This document shows positions 23,753 to 32,069 of a stretch of DNA of 64,000 nucleotides, piece after piece (position 1 is the first letter of the stretch; each line of letters begins with the position of its first letter). The stretch spans positions 61,116 to 125,115 of the forward strand of contig CALUPT010000010.1 of assembly GCA_944322715.1 (NCBI GenBank), written 5' to 3'. The stretch is from an uncultured Bacteroidales bacterium. GTDB lineage: Bacteria; Bacteroidota; Bacteroidia; Bacteroidales; UBA932. The translations under genes and the position numbers were made by a program. The notes under the pieces are model-generated. The model saw nothing but the letters and a program-made list of their open reading frames with translations. It did no database searches and was not told the origin of the DNA.

Positions 23753-24894
23753 GACAATCCGAAATAATGTTTCTTCACCCAGTATTCAAAGAGAGGATCG
23801 AGTATCGATGGCTCATCGTTCTCGTTGAATGTCAGTATCTCCTTTTTCATCAGGGCATCCTTGACCCTCTTGACGTTTGCGGACGAGTTCAGGGAGTATT
23901 TCTCAATGACATCTGTGGAGCTGAACCTTGTGACCCCATCGAGTACGGCCTTGAGAAACCTCACCTGATGTTCCGTGAGACTGTCCACCATTGCCATGAA
24001 ACGTGGTTCGTGGACACTGATAAGCGCCTTGAGGGCATCCAGCATTATCCCCTCGTTTATATAGCCTTTTGACAGGTAGTCGCAGACTGCGGAGAAATGG
24101 TTGATGTACCAGATGTTGCCTTTGAACAGCCTGCAGACCCCCATGGCGAGTTCCTTGTCGATTTCCTTGCCTCCTTTCAGGAATCCTCTCCTGATGTGCT
24201 CCATCAGCTCGTTCTCGTTGATCGGCATCAGCGGCAGGTGTTCCACCTGTCTGTAGAGATATTTCCTGTGGCAGAAAATGTATTTCATCGCGTTCACTTT
24301 CGATCCGGAGATGATATATGAGCAGCCGGAGTCCTTCCCGTTTTCCCTGAACACGGTCTCCATCGCCTTGAGGATGGTGTCGCATTCTTCCATGGAGAGG
24401 ATGGACTGGAATTCGTCGAGGACGACAGCCAGCCTGGCCTGTCCTGTCCTTGCAAGGCTGAACGGCAGGGAGAACATTGCCCTTATGTCTGTCTCGTCCG
24501 GACTCCAGTTGAGGGACACCACTTCATCGCAGTCGGCGAACCTCTGCCTGTCGAATACGAAATGTGTCCCTGCAAGATGGTCAGAGACTATCTTGCCGTA
24601 TTCATCCGGAGATGATGCGATGCTCCTGATGACTGCGCTTCCTAACCTGGTGAGGAACTCTTCGGCAGTCCTGATGCTGAACATGTCGAGAGTCGCGGCG
24701 TTGAGAATCTTGCCCCCGAGCCTCATTACGAAGAAAGCCTGATGGATGAGGGATTTCTTGCCGCTTTTCGGAGGCTCGTACATGACGATGTGCTCTCCCG
24801 CATCAAGGAGGTTGGTCAGCGCGAGACATTCGCTTTTCCTCCCGGCGAAATCCTTGTTGGTCACGTACCGGTCATATATGAAAGGAATATCCAT
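23749..24894 (-). CDS. P-loop ATPase of the archaeal-ATPase (AAA) type
   Basis: 381 aa from the preferred start MDIPFIYDRYV. The Walker A is EPPKSGKKS, the Walker B LAVVLDEF, and a sensor-like YIISGSKV follows. The C-terminal part (VRFLKAVLDGVTRFSSTDVIEKY) looks like a winged helix, the layout of PF01637-type ATPases. A frame extending to 24918 overlaps the -7 box TATTTTTG (24923-24916), hence the later start. It is coupled to the sirtuin gene. The cellular task of this family is poorly known. Confidence 0.82.
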   Translation of the reverse strand: MDIPFIYDRYVTNKDFAGRKSECLALTNLLDAGEHIVMYEPPKSGKKSLIHQAFFVMRLGGKILNAATLDMFSIRTAEEFLTRLGSAVIRSIASSPDEYGKIVSDHLAGTHFVFDRQRFADCDEVVSLNWSPDETDIRAMFSLPFSLARTGQARLAVVLDEFQSILSMEECDTILKAMETVFRENGKDSGCSYIISGSKVNAMKYIFCHRKYLYRQVEHLPLMPINENELMEHIRRGFLKGGKEIDKELAMGVCRLFKGNIWYINHFSAVCDYLSKGYINEGIMLDALKALISVHEPRFMAMVDSLTEHQVRFLKAVLDGVTRFSSTDVIEKYSLNSSANVKRVKDALMKKEILTFNENDEPSILDPLFEYWVKKHYFGLS

Positions 24895-24963
24895 CTGATG
24901 TTTGGATTTTGACGACAAAAATAATAAAAGTATAGTATATTTGTTCCCGAAACAAGAATAGCC

Positions 24964-26439
24964 ATGATCACATTTCTCGTCTGTATCGCCGCTCTGGTGG
25001 CCGGGTTCTTCCTCTACGGAAGACTTGTCGACAGGTTTTTCGGTGCCGACCCCTCACGGGCCACTCCGGCCGTCTCCAAACAGGATGGAGTCGACTATAT
25101 CCCTCTCCCCACATGGAAAGTATTTGTCATCCAGTTCCTCAACATAGCCGGGCTGGGTCCGATTTTCGGGGCGATACTCGGTGCTGCCTACGGCCCTATG
25201 GCCTATCTGTGGATAGTGCTTGGCTGTATCTTCATGGGCGCGGTGCATGACTATTTCTCCGGGATGCTTTCCCTGCGCAACGGCGGGGCCAACATGCCTG
25301 ACCTGGTGGGGAAATACATGGGCCACGGCATCAAGAAGGCGATGACGGTGCTGGTGTGTTTCCTCCTGCTTGCCGTGGGAGTGTCTTTCGTCACCGGCCC
25401 GGCAGACCTGCTGCAGTCTCTTACGGGATGGGACAAGACCATCTGGCTGTATGTGGTCTTCGCATATTACATCCTCGCGACCATGCTTCCGATAGACAAG
25501 ATCATCGGGTCTGTCTATCCTCTTTTCGGGGCTGTGCTGCTTTTCATGGCGGTGGGGATATTCGGCGCTCTCGTGGCAGGGGATTTCATGGGCACGGTGG
25601 AGATGCAGGAGCTTTCACTGTCCTCGTTCCATAACTTCCATTCCGATCCCGGGAACAATGTGCTTGTCCCGATGCTGTTTGTAGTGATTTCGTGCGGAGC
25701 GATATCAGGCTTCCATTCCACCCAGTCCCCGCTCATGTCGAGATGCCTGAAGAACGAGAGGTATGCGCGTCCCGTGTTCTACGGAGCGATGATAGCGGAG
25801 GGGATAGTGGCCATGATATGGGCCGCTGCAGCAATGGCGTATTTCGGAGGTCCGGAGGGGCTGAACCATGCTGCGACCGAAGGGATCATGATAGATGGGG
25901 TGCTCACGAAAGTGACTCCGGCGATAGCAGTCGACATGATCTGCAAGAGCTGGCTCGGCAAGTTCGGGGCGGTCATTGCCATCCTTGGGGTGATTGTCTG
26001 TCCGATAACATCGGGAGACACCGCTTTCAGAAGCCTGAGGCTTACCGTGGCGGACCTTACGAAATATGACCAGAAGAAGATTTTCAGACGGCTGGTGATC
26101 TGCATCCCGGTGTTCGCTCTCGCATACTTCTGCTGCATGATGGATTTCTCGACTGTGTGGCAGTATGTCGGGATATGCAACCAGCTGCTTGCCGCGTTCG
26201 TGCTCTGGATGGCCACATCCTATCTGATCGGGGAGGGGAAGCCGCACTGGATGGTGTCCCTGCCGGCCGCGTTCCTGACATTCGTATGTGTCAGCTATTT
26301 CTTCATAGCCCCATACAAGGCCGGAGGGCTGCATCTTGCTCCTCTCATCGGCTATATCGCCGGAGCGGCCGCAGCAATCGCCCTGCTGATATACTTTATC
26401 ATAAAAGGCAGGAAACAGGGATCTGTCAGCCGCGTCTGA
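24964..26439 (+). CDS. cstA: CstA family transporter (carbon starvation protein A)
   Basis: A 491-aa inner-membrane protein with many hydrophobic helices. The opening YIPLPTWKVFVIQFLNIAGLGPIFGAILGA is the CstA core motif, followed by GCIFMGAVHDYFSGMLSLRNGG and later FHSTQSPLMSRCL and CPITSGDTAFRSLRL. Relatives import peptides or pyruvate under starvation. It is shorter than the E. coli protein, as is common for Bacteroidetes forms. A TATATTTG box (24936-24943) precedes it. Its stop overlaps the end of the convergent Fur-type gene. Confidence 0.93.
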   Translation: MITFLVCIAALVAGFFLYGRLVDRFFGADPSRATPAVSKQDGVDYIPLPTWKVFVIQFLNIAGLGPIFGAILGAAYGPMAYLWIVLGCIFMGAVHDYFSGMLSLRNGGANMPDLVGKYMGHGIKKAMTVLVCFLLLAVGVSFVTGPADLLQSLTGWDKTIWLYVVFAYYILATMLPIDKIIGSVYPLFGAVLLFMAVGIFGALVAGDFMGTVEMQELSLSSFHNFHSDPGNNVLVPMLFVVISCGAISGFHSTQSPLMSRCLKNERYARPVFYGAMIAEGIVAMIWAAAAMAYFGGPEGLNHAATEGIMIDGVLTKVTPAIAVDMICKSWLGKFGAVIAILGVIVCPITSGDTAFRSLRLTVADLTKYDQKKIFRRLVICIPVFALAYFCCMMDFSTVWQYVGICNQLLAAFVLWMATSYLIGEGKPHWMVSLPAAFLTFVCVSYFFIAPYKAGGLHLAPLIGYIAGAAAAIALLIYFIIKGRKQGSVSRV

Positions 26440-26890
26440 CAGGATATTCCTTCCTTGTAGGCCGGGCTACCAGCTGGATGTCTATGTCTTCGATCCTGAA
26501 ACCACGGAATTTCCTGCGCCCGAGGTGCGTCTCGATGAGCTCCATCAGCTCCTCGTCTATCAGGTCCCTGTAGCAGTGGTTCTCGCAGTCATAGATATGG
26601 ATATGCCGGAAAGTGTTGACATCGAAATACATCTTGTTGTTGGCGCTCATCCTGTGCCTGTATATTCCGAGTTCTGACAGCTGCGTGAGAATGTTATATA
26701 CTGAAGCCACGGTGACATTCGTGGCTCCTGTGCTGCGGATTGTCTCCGTCACCATGTCGGCGGATGCATGTCCGAGGTCCAGCATGGCTTCGTGTACCGC
26801 AAGACGCTGGGGAGTCGCCTTGAGTGAATGGCGTTTGAGAGCAGCCTTGAACTGCTCCATGTTCATTGCCTTTGTATTCTGTGCAGACAT
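26426..26890 (-). CDS. Fur/PerR-family transcriptional regulator
   Basis: 154 aa from MSAQNTKAMN. The winged helix is KATPQRLAVHEAMLDLGHASADM and TNVTVASVYNILTQLSELGIYRH; metal-site residues HIHIYDCENHCYRDL follow. The single C-x4-C-like arrangement and peroxide-type histidines suggest PerR or Fur function, which cannot be separated here. The longer frame to 26941 starts upstream of the promoter box TACCTTTG (26919-26912), so the start at 26890 is chosen. Convergent with cstA. Confidence 0.88.
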   Translation of the reverse strand: MSAQNTKAMNMEQFKAALKRHSLKATPQRLAVHEAMLDLGHASADMVTETIRSTGATNVTVASVYNILTQLSELGIYRHRMSANNKMYFDVNTFRHIHIYDCENHCYRDLIDEELMELIETHLGRRKFRGFRIEDIDIQLVARPTRKEYPVRRG

Positions 26891-27044
26891 TGATTTTTGC
26901 AAAAATAAGCGCAAAGGTACGGTTTTTATCACATTTTGCAAAATAATATTGAATTATTCTAAATTATATTTGCTAATTTTGCAGGCTGCCGCCGGAATGG
27001 ATGCACTGCTGATGCAGCCGGCGGCATTTTAATCTTCAAGACAA

Positions 27045-27905
27045 ATGGATTCGGGAGACAATGGATTCGGGACCTGTGCACTTGTTACAGGTGCGGCATC
27101 GGGCATGGGCAGGCTTTATGCGCGGAAACTTGCCCTGAAAGGATACAGCCTGATATTGGTGGACATAGCAGCGGAAAAACTTGCGGAGACTGCGGATGAA
27201 ATCCGCCGGGAGATCGTGGGGGAAACGGGCGGCGGGCCTTCCGTAACGGAAGGTTCCGGGGCAGGAGGAGGCTTTGCGGTCAGGACTCTGGTGTGCGACC
27301 TGTCACGTCAGGAGGCTGCATCGGAGGTGGCGAAGGCCGCGGAGGGCTGCGATGTGGAGGTGCTGGTCAACAATGCGGGCATCATGTACTGCCAGAACAT
27401 CTGCAATACCTCGCGCAGGGCGCTGTCGCTGATAATGATGCTCCACAATTATACTCCACTCATGCTCTGCAGGGAATTCGTGCCGAAGATGATAGCCAGG
27501 GGAAAAGGCTATGTGCTCAATGTATCCTCCCTTGCGGCGTGGATGGAGTGGCCCGCAATCGGAATGTACGGCAATACCAAGCGTTTTGTCAAGGGCTTCT
27601 CCCGTTCGCTCAGGATAGAGTGCCGCGGGACCGGGGTGAGCGTGACCAATGCGTATTTCGGGGCGGTGGACACCCCGTTGATTCCTCTGAAACCATCCCT
27701 GAGGAAACTTGCGCGCCGTCTCGGGGTGATGATTTCCGCAGACAGGGCGACCGACAGTGCCCTGTCCGCCCTGTTCCGCAGGAAGAAAGGCACGATGCCG
27801 GGAGTGCTGAACAAGATTTTCCTGCCTGTAGTGGCCACGCTTCCCGACTTTGCCATAGCATGGATTGTGAGGAAGCTGAGCCGGTTCATCATGATGGATG
27901 TCTGA
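27045..27905 (+). CDS. Short-chain dehydrogenase/reductase
   Basis: A 286-aa NAD(P)-dependent SDR oxidoreductase. The nucleotide site is VTGAASGMGR (classical TGxxxGxG), NNAG appears at the fourth strand, and the catalytic Ser-Tyr-Lys is seen in NVSSLAAW and YGNTKRF. An extra glycine-rich loop (VGETGGGPSVTEGSGAGGG, about residues 66-84) interrupts the Rossmann fold. The C-terminus has a hydrophobic helix (IFLPVVATLPDFAIAWIV). The substrate is unknown. trxB follows after about 70 bp. Confidence 0.88.
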   Translation: MDSGDNGFGTCALVTGAASGMGRLYARKLALKGYSLILVDIAAEKLAETADEIRREIVGETGGGPSVTEGSGAGGGFAVRTLVCDLSRQEAASEVAKAAEGCDVEVLVNNAGIMYCQNICNTSRRALSLIMMLHNYTPLMLCREFVPKMIARGKGYVLNVSSLAAWMEWPAIGMYGNTKRFVKGFSRSLRIECRGTGVSVTNAYFGAVDTPLIPLKPSLRKLARRLGVMISADRATDSALSALFRRKKGTMPGVLNKIFLPVVATLPDFAIAWIVRKLSRFIMMDV

Positions 27906-27976
27906 AAAAAATTAGTATATTTGCAGGTTATTCGGTGCACGGAACCTGTCCGGCAGCCAAGTTAAACCGAAAGAGA

Positions 27977-28909
27977 ATGGAAAATATCAGATGTCTGATC
28001 ATAGGCGGAGGACCTGCGGGATATACTGCCGCCATCTATGCTGCGAGGGCGGATCTTTCGCCTGTGCTGTATGAGGGTCTACAGCCTGGAGGCCAGCTGA
28101 CCACCACTACCGACATAGAGAACTATCCGGGTTTCGAGAACGGAGTATCCGGGCAGGGGCTTATGGATACGATGAGGGCGCAGGCCGTGCGTCTCGGCGC
28201 GGATGTCAGGAGGGGGGCGGTGACTGCTGCCGACCTGTCTTCCAGGCCGTTCAGGATTGTTGTGGACGGGGAGACGGAGCTTCTCGCCGACAGCCTTGTG
28301 ATAGCGACAGGGGCGACTGCGAAGTATCTCGGCCTGCCATCGGAGGAGAAGTTCAGGGGGATGGGCGTGTCCGCCTGCGCCACCTGCGACGGCTTCTTCT
28401 ACAGGAAGAAGGATGTGGCTGTAGTCGGAGGCGGCGACACTGCCTGCGAGGAGGCATCCTATCTTGCCGGAATCTGCAACAAGGTCTACATGATAGTCCG
28501 CAGGGATGTGCTGAGGGCATCCCAGGCAATGCAGGAGAGGGTCATGGGCACTCCGAACATAGAGATTCTCTGGAACTGCAACACCAGGGAGGTCCTCGGC
28601 GACATGAACGGAGTGAACGGGGTGCGGATACAGAGAAAGGATGGCGGGATATTTGATATTGCGGTGGACGGCTTTTTCCTTGCCATAGGGCATCATCCCA
28701 ACTCCGAACTTTTCAGCAGATGGGTGAATGTCGACGGGGAAGGCTACATCATTACCGACGGCAGGACTTCACGGACCAATGTCGAAGGGGTCTTTGCCGC
28801 AGGAGATGTACAGGATCCGCTCTACAGGCAGGCCATAACGGCTGCGGCATCGGGCTGCAGGGCTGCCATGGATGCGGAGAAGTTTCTCAACTCAATGAAA
28901 CAGAACTGA
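27977..28909 (+). CDS. trxB: Thioredoxin reductase
   Basis: A 310-aa FAD/NADPH enzyme reducing thioredoxin. The FAD loop is IIGGGPAGYTAAIYAARADL, PGGQLTTTTDIENYPGF is the family segment, the redox site is ACATCDG (Cys-x-x-Cys), the NADPH loop is VVGGGDTACEEA, and the closing FAD motif is VFAAGDVQD. The start at 27977 is the first ATG after a promoter-like ATTAGTATATTTG at 27910-27922. BamD follows 4 bp after the stop. Confidence 0.96.
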   Translation: MENIRCLIIGGGPAGYTAAIYAARADLSPVLYEGLQPGGQLTTTTDIENYPGFENGVSGQGLMDTMRAQAVRLGADVRRGAVTAADLSSRPFRIVVDGETELLADSLVIATGATAKYLGLPSEEKFRGMGVSACATCDGFFYRKKDVAVVGGGDTACEEASYLAGICNKVYMIVRRDVLRASQAMQERVMGTPNIEILWNCNTREVLGDMNGVNGVRIQRKDGGIFDIAVDGFFLAIGHHPNSELFSRWVNVDGEGYIITDGRTSRTNVEGVFAAGDVQDPLYRQAITAAASGCRAAMDAEKFLNSMKQN

Positions 28910-28913
28910 CAAG

Positions 28914-29837
28914 ATGAAGTTTTCAAGGATTATTCTCATGACGGTTGCCGTTCCCATGGCGGTGGCGGCCTGCAAGTCCCAGTACGAGGCATTGCTCAAC
29001 AGCAATGATGCTGATGCGAAATACGAGGCGGCGTTCGAGTATTTCAATAACGGGAAATATTCCAAGGCCGCTGCCCTCTTCGAGTCCCTGTCCGTGCTGA
29101 CGAGCGGGACGGAAAGGGATGACACTGTCCAGTATTACTGGGGACTGAGCAACTACAGGTTCAAGGACTACTATACGGCGGAGACCAATTTCGCAAGTTT
29201 CGTGGAGAACTATCCGCGGAGTCCGTTCGCATCGGAGGCACGTTATCTCCGTCTGGACTGCCTCTACCGCTCGACCTACAGGTATGAACTGGACCAGAGC
29301 CCGACATACAGGGCAATGCAGGCCATTTCAGAATACATGCAGGAGTATCCCAACTCCACCCATCTAGATGCCTGCGACATGATGATGGATGACCTCCAGA
29401 CGAGGCTCGATACCAAGGCATTCGAAGGGGCGAGGCTCTATTATCACATGGAGGACTATCTGGCGGCGAGGGTGGCTTTCAGAAACGTGCTGAAGGACAA
29501 TTCCGAGAACATGTACCGTGAGGACATACTGTACTATACCGCCATGGCATCCTACAAATACGCGCGTCTTTCCGTGCTCGGGAAGCAGAAGGAGCGGTAT
29601 ATGATTTTTGTGGATGACTACCTGAACTTCATCGGGGAATATCCGGAATCGCCGTACAGGAAGGAACTGGATGCCCTGTACAAGCGTGCGCAGAGGTCTC
29701 TCGGCCGTGCCGCGGTCATCGATGCCGACATAGACATGAAGGAGAAGGCCTTCGCGAAGGAGCGCAAGGAGAGGGAGAAGGCCATGAAGCAGCAGGCCAG
29801 GAAGAAAAAGGCGGAGGAGAGGAAGTCGGAAAAATGA
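28914..29837 (+). CDS. bamD: Outer membrane assembly lipoprotein BamD
   Basis: A 307-aa TPR lipoprotein of the BAM complex. The signal ends at AVAACKSQ (lipobox Ala-Ala-Cys). Repeats follow: AAFEYFNNGKYSKAAALFE, YYWGLSNYRFKDYYTAETNFASFVENYPRSPF and ARLYYHMEDYLAARVAFRNVL. PxSPF-type turns are typical of YfiO/BamD. The C-terminus is a highly charged lysine-rich helix (from about 275). It lies directly downstream of trxB and upstream of rpoZ; the bamD-rpoZ-recN neighbourhood is recurrent in Bacteroidetes. Confidence 0.93.
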   Translation: MKFSRIILMTVAVPMAVAACKSQYEALLNSNDADAKYEAAFEYFNNGKYSKAAALFESLSVLTSGTERDDTVQYYWGLSNYRFKDYYTAETNFASFVENYPRSPFASEARYLRLDCLYRSTYRYELDQSPTYRAMQAISEYMQEYPNSTHLDACDMMMDDLQTRLDTKAFEGARLYYHMEDYLAARVAFRNVLKDNSENMYREDILYYTAMASYKYARLSVLGKQKERYMIFVDDYLNFIGEYPESPYRKELDALYKRAQRSLGRAAVIDADIDMKEKAFAKERKEREKAMKQQARKKKAEERKSEK

Positions 29838-29936
29838 AACACTGCCGGGAAACGGCGGTATAAATAGATGGGAGGGAAATGTTTTTCCTTCCGGACTTCC
29901 GCAGTTTCGGAAAACAGAAAAAAAAGATTTACAATA

Positions 29937-30266
29937 ATGGCTAATTCAAAGAAAATTCCGGTGAATACCATCACCAGAGACCTCTGCGACCTTGCAGAGC
30001 CTACAAAGAACATCTATGAGACCGTGGTCATCCTTTCCAAGAGGGCAAACCAGATAGCCCTTGCTGAGAAGAAGGAACTCACAAAGAAGCTCGAGGATTT
30101 CAAGAACGACCGCGATACCATGGAGGAGGTATTCGAGAACAGGGAACAGATAGAAATCTCGAAATATTACGAGAGACAGCCCAAGCCTGCCCTCGTGGCC
30201 ATATCAGAGTTCGAGAGCGGCGAGATCTACTACAGGATGGCAAAGGAGGACAACAGGGAGGAATAG
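29937..30266 (+). CDS. rpoZ: RNA polymerase omega subunit, Rpb6-like
   Basis: A 109-aa protein. ITRDLCDLAEPTKNIYETVVIL followed by SKRANQIALAEKKEL is the Rpb6/omega core that clasps the beta-prime subunit. The acidic C-terminal half is typical of the Bacteroidetes version. The frame is open back to 29868, but the ATG at 29937 follows an A-rich leader. It sits between bamD and recN. coaBC, which often lies here in Bacteroides, is absent from this spot. Confidence 0.85.
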   Translation: MANSKKIPVNTITRDLCDLAEPTKNIYETVVILSKRANQIALAEKKELTKKLEDFKNDRDTMEEVFENREQIEISKYYERQPKPALVAISEFESGEIYYRMAKEDNREE

Positions 30267-30272
30267 GACACG

Positions 30273-31955
30273 ATGCTCCGCAGGCTCCATGTCAGGAATT
30301 ACGTACTGATAGACTCTCTGGATATAGAGTTTCCGGAGGGTCTTGTCATCATTACCGGACAGACCGGAGCCGGCAAGTCCGTTCTTCTCGGCTCGATAGC
30401 CCTTGTGCTCGGAGGGAAGGCGGATGCTTCGATAATAGGGGAGTCCGCCGACAACTGTGTCGTGGAGGCTGAATTCGACATCGATGCGAAGGATTCCGCC
30501 ATGCGGAAGATTCTCGAGGAAAACGATGTGGAATGGGATGATGGCCATCTCGTCCTCAGACGTGTGGTCGCCCGTTCCGGGAGGGCCAGGGCGTTCGCCA
30601 ACGATTCTCCCGTGACTGTCCCGGTCCTGACCGCCATGTCATCCCGGCTCATAGACATTCATTCCCAGCATCAGACCCTTCTCCTTTCCGACAGGCGTTT
30701 CCAGCTTTCGGTCCTGGATCATTATGCAGGCAATTCCCGGCTTCTTGACAAGTGCGCCGCTGCCTACAGGGAATATGTCTCCCTGACGGGGCAGATAGAA
30801 GAACTCGATGCAAGGATTGCAAGGGTTGAGAGCGAGCGGGACTATGATCAGGCGAGATATTCGCAGTTGGAGTCCGCTTCCTTGCGGGAAGGGGAGCTGG
30901 AAGAACTCGAAGCCGAACAGAAGCAGCTTGCCAATGCGGAAGAGATAAAGGACAACCTCTATGCCGTGGAATCCCTCTTTTCATCCGATGAGGAGGGGAA
31001 ACTTTCAGTGGATGCAATCCTCAGGGAGAGCGAAAGGCGGCTGGAACGTGTCAGTCAGTATGTTCCGGAAGTCGCCCCCGTATTGGAAAGGCTCTCTTCT
31101 TCCAGAGTGGAACTGGATGACATCCTGTCGGAGATAACGGACATTGATTCGAGGACGGAAATCTCCCGTGAAAGACTGCAGCAGGTGGAGGACAGGCTTT
31201 CCCTGCTGTATGGTCTGATGCAGAAATTCTCCTGCAGGGATGTTGGGGGACTGATAGCGGCCAGGGATGAACTCGGGGCTGTCCTGCATGATTCCTCGGT
31301 CCTTGCGGAAAAGAGGGATGAACTCGAACGGAAACTGAAGTCATGCGGAGAGGAGCTGGAGAAAACGGCGCAGATGCTGCATGATGCGCGTGTGAAGGCG
31401 GCTCCTGCATTCGCGCAGGCCATTCAGGACTCGATACGTTCCCTCGAACTTCAGTATGCAGTCTTCGAGGTGGATGTTACGGAAGTTCCTGTTTCGGGTT
31501 CCGGCAAGGATGCGGTATCCTTCCTCTTCTCATCTACGGGACGCGGCCCCGTGGAACTGTCGAAATGCGCATCGGGAGGTGAAATGTCCCGCATTATGCT
31601 TTGTCTCAAGGAAATGATGGCCCGTTACACCTTGATGCCGACAATGATATTCGATGAGATCGATACCGGGGTGTCCGGCAGCGTTGCAGACAAGATGGGC
31701 TCCATGATATGCAGGATGGGGGACAACATGCAGGTCTTCGCCATAACGCATCTGCCCCAGGTCGCGGCAAAAGGCAGGGAACATTGCCTCGTCTCGAAAG
31801 TTACGGATCCGGTTTCCGGCAAGACAAGCACCTCCATAAGGAAACTCTCTCCCGAAGACCGCATCATGGAAGTCGCGAGGATGCTCAGCGGCTCTGAGGT
31901 CACTCCTGCAGCCATAGAGAATGCCAGAGAACTTCTGTCCGGGAAGGTCCGGTGA
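30273..31955 (+). CDS. recN: DNA repair protein RecN
   Basis: A 560-aa SMC-like ATPase for double-strand break repair. MLRRLHVRNYVLIDSLDIEF then the Walker A GQTGAGKS open the protein. A long coiled coil spans about residues 160-370 (EELDARIARVESERDYDQ). The ABC signature is LSKCASGGEMSRIMLCLK, and the Walker B/D-loop IFDEIDTGVSG lies near the C-terminus, followed by ITHLPQVAA. It starts 6 bp after rpoZ. Confidence 0.97.
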   Translation: MLRRLHVRNYVLIDSLDIEFPEGLVIITGQTGAGKSVLLGSIALVLGGKADASIIGESADNCVVEAEFDIDAKDSAMRKILEENDVEWDDGHLVLRRVVARSGRARAFANDSPVTVPVLTAMSSRLIDIHSQHQTLLLSDRRFQLSVLDHYAGNSRLLDKCAAAYREYVSLTGQIEELDARIARVESERDYDQARYSQLESASLREGELEELEAEQKQLANAEEIKDNLYAVESLFSSDEEGKLSVDAILRESERRLERVSQYVPEVAPVLERLSSSRVELDDILSEITDIDSRTEISRERLQQVEDRLSLLYGLMQKFSCRDVGGLIAARDELGAVLHDSSVLAEKRDELERKLKSCGEELEKTAQMLHDARVKAAPAFAQAIQDSIRSLELQYAVFEVDVTEVPVSGSGKDAVSFLFSSTGRGPVELSKCASGGEMSRIMLCLKEMMARYTLMPTMIFDEIDTGVSGSVADKMGSMICRMGDNMQVFAITHLPQVAAKGREHCLVSKVTDPVSGKTSTSIRKLSPEDRIMEVARMLSGSEVTPAAIENARELLSGKVR

Positions 31956-31986
31956 CATATCCTTCGCTGTCACTCAGGATGACAGC

Positions 31987-32046
31987 ATGCTTCGGATGTC
32001 ACATTACAGTATGTCGATGCTTCGGATGTCACATTACGGTATGTCG
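31987..32046. repeat. Tandem repeat, 2 x 30 bp
   Basis: Two adjacent 30-base units (31987-32016 and 32017-32046), beginning ATGCTTCGGATGTCAC and differing at one base, fill the gap between the convergent recN and LysM-protein genes. Each contains TGTCACATTAC. No hairpin terminator is obvious, and the role is unknown. Confidence 0.85.
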
Positions 32047-32069
32047 GGATTTATGATTCCCGGCGGATG

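Noticed and set aside
27293..27976. Long N-terminal extension of the trxB frame overlapping the SDR gene
   Set aside because: The SDR gene fills the other frame with clear motifs, and trxB homologues start at MENIRCLIIGGG; only 27977-28909 is kept.
31987..32046. Possible CRISPR array
   Set aside because: Two directly adjacent units without spacers are a tandem repeat, not CRISPR.
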